From Actinomycetes bacterium (lineage in GTDB: Bacteria > Actinomycetota > Acidimicrobiia > Acidimicrobiales > Ilumatobacteraceae): a DNA stretch of 35,990 bases. The notes under the pieces were generated by a model that worked only from the letters and a program-made list of their open reading frames with translations, made no database searches and was not told the origin of the DNA. The stretch's first letter is position 1. Every line of letters begins with the position of its first letter. Positions 35,702 to 35,990 of this stretch are shown here, piece after piece. The DNA is taken from assembly GCA_027491335.1 (NCBI GenBank), contig JAIXWJ010000017.1, forward strand, positions 1-35,990. Reading direction: 5' to 3'. The position numbers and the translations under genes are program-made.

Positions 35702-35990
35702 TGTGGTGTAGAGGCTCGGGCGAGAACTATGGGGCGACCTACCGCGTCTTGCGGCTAGGAGTTCTTGTCGGGTTGCGGCGACCGTGCAACCGTCTTGTAG
35801 TTGCTTGCTAATTCACGAATTGTGACGACGCACCCAAAGTGTTGTTCTACACCGTTTGAAGTCCCACCAAAATCTGCGCCAACGAACAATTTAGGATTGG
35901 GACCGTGCTGTTTAGTGTTCTGCGAAAAGTTGGATCTGAAATTCAATGATGCTGTTCGGCAGTGAAAGGTTGCGCGCTTGGCAAACCAAA
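35702..35990. other. low-GC stretch without an assignable gene
   Basis: By hand count 35761-35990 is about 48% G+C, clearly below the rest of the window. A 63-codon minus-strand frame (35755-35946, ATG start, beginning MNFRSNFSQNTKQHG) is the only open frame. It has Asn, Gln and Lys use unlike the neighbouring genes and no recognisable domain. It may be a fragment of, or the border of, a horizontally acquired element inserted next to the tRNA gene. The window ends before an integrase could be seen. No copy of the tRNA 3' end is repeated here. Confidence 0.5.

Noticed and set aside
35673..35990. Direct repeat of the tRNA-Val 3' end marking an att site
   Set aside because: No second copy of the tRNA 3' segment is found in the remaining 318 bp; the window is too short to decide.

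Overview
This is a GC-rich chromosomal segment (roughly two thirds G+C by eye, many TTG/CTG leucine codons, frequent GTG starts) from an actinobacterium. A BldD-type regulator, an F420-dependent LLM oxidoreductase, a PAC2 protein and the housekeeping gene order fit a deep-branching actinobacterial lineage such as Acidimicrobiia. The taxon is an inference; no rRNA is present.

Layout. (1) 1-5249: a conserved protein of unknown function, then on the minus strand leuS translationally coupled to a GH84-type glycosidase. (2) 5250-11281: an orphan fatty-acyl-AMP ligase-like enzyme; a minus-strand run of phosphotransferase, PAC2 protein, F420-dependent oxidoreductase and a possible small exported protein; and a divergent CnoX/YbbN-like thioredoxin. 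(3) 11414-21061: a divergent eight-gene locus. The minus arm encodes a ribose/xylose-type ABC importer (ATPase, permease, separately led binding lipoprotein) and an FGGY kinase. The plus arm encodes a second FGGY kinase, acireductone dioxygenase (mtnD), enolase-phosphatase E1 (mtnC) and a GlpD-like FAD dehydrogenase, with gaps or overlaps of +10, -4 and -4 nt. The 71-bp gap between the arms holds an imperfect inverted repeat. (4) 21112-26951: comEA, a 4-TM protein on the opposite strand, a short comEC, holA, rpsT (minus) and lepA. (5) 26956-30904: an MFS transporter, a HisD paralogue with altered active-site residues, and a photolyase. (6) 30970-35492: hrcA, dnaJ, rsmE, a BldD homologue retaining the c-di-GMP motif, and hemW. 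(7) tRNA-Val(GAC) with promoter and terminator-like hairpin, followed by about 290 bp of much lower GC that may mark the edge of an integrated element.

The best candidate for something undescribed is region 3. An imported sugar or polyol appears to be linked through two FGGY kinases to acireductone chemistry (MtnC then MtnD) and to a GlpD-type dehydrogenase, while the usual methionine-salvage partners mtnA, mtnB, mtnK and mtnP are absent from the window. Substrate and pathway cannot be settled from sequence alone. Secondary points are the HisD paralogue with a charge-swapped metal site, the BldD homologue, the low-GC flank of the tRNA gene, and a 13-bp tandem repeat that places TGA stops in all three frames after the binding-protein gene. 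All identifications come from reading motifs; no database search was possible.
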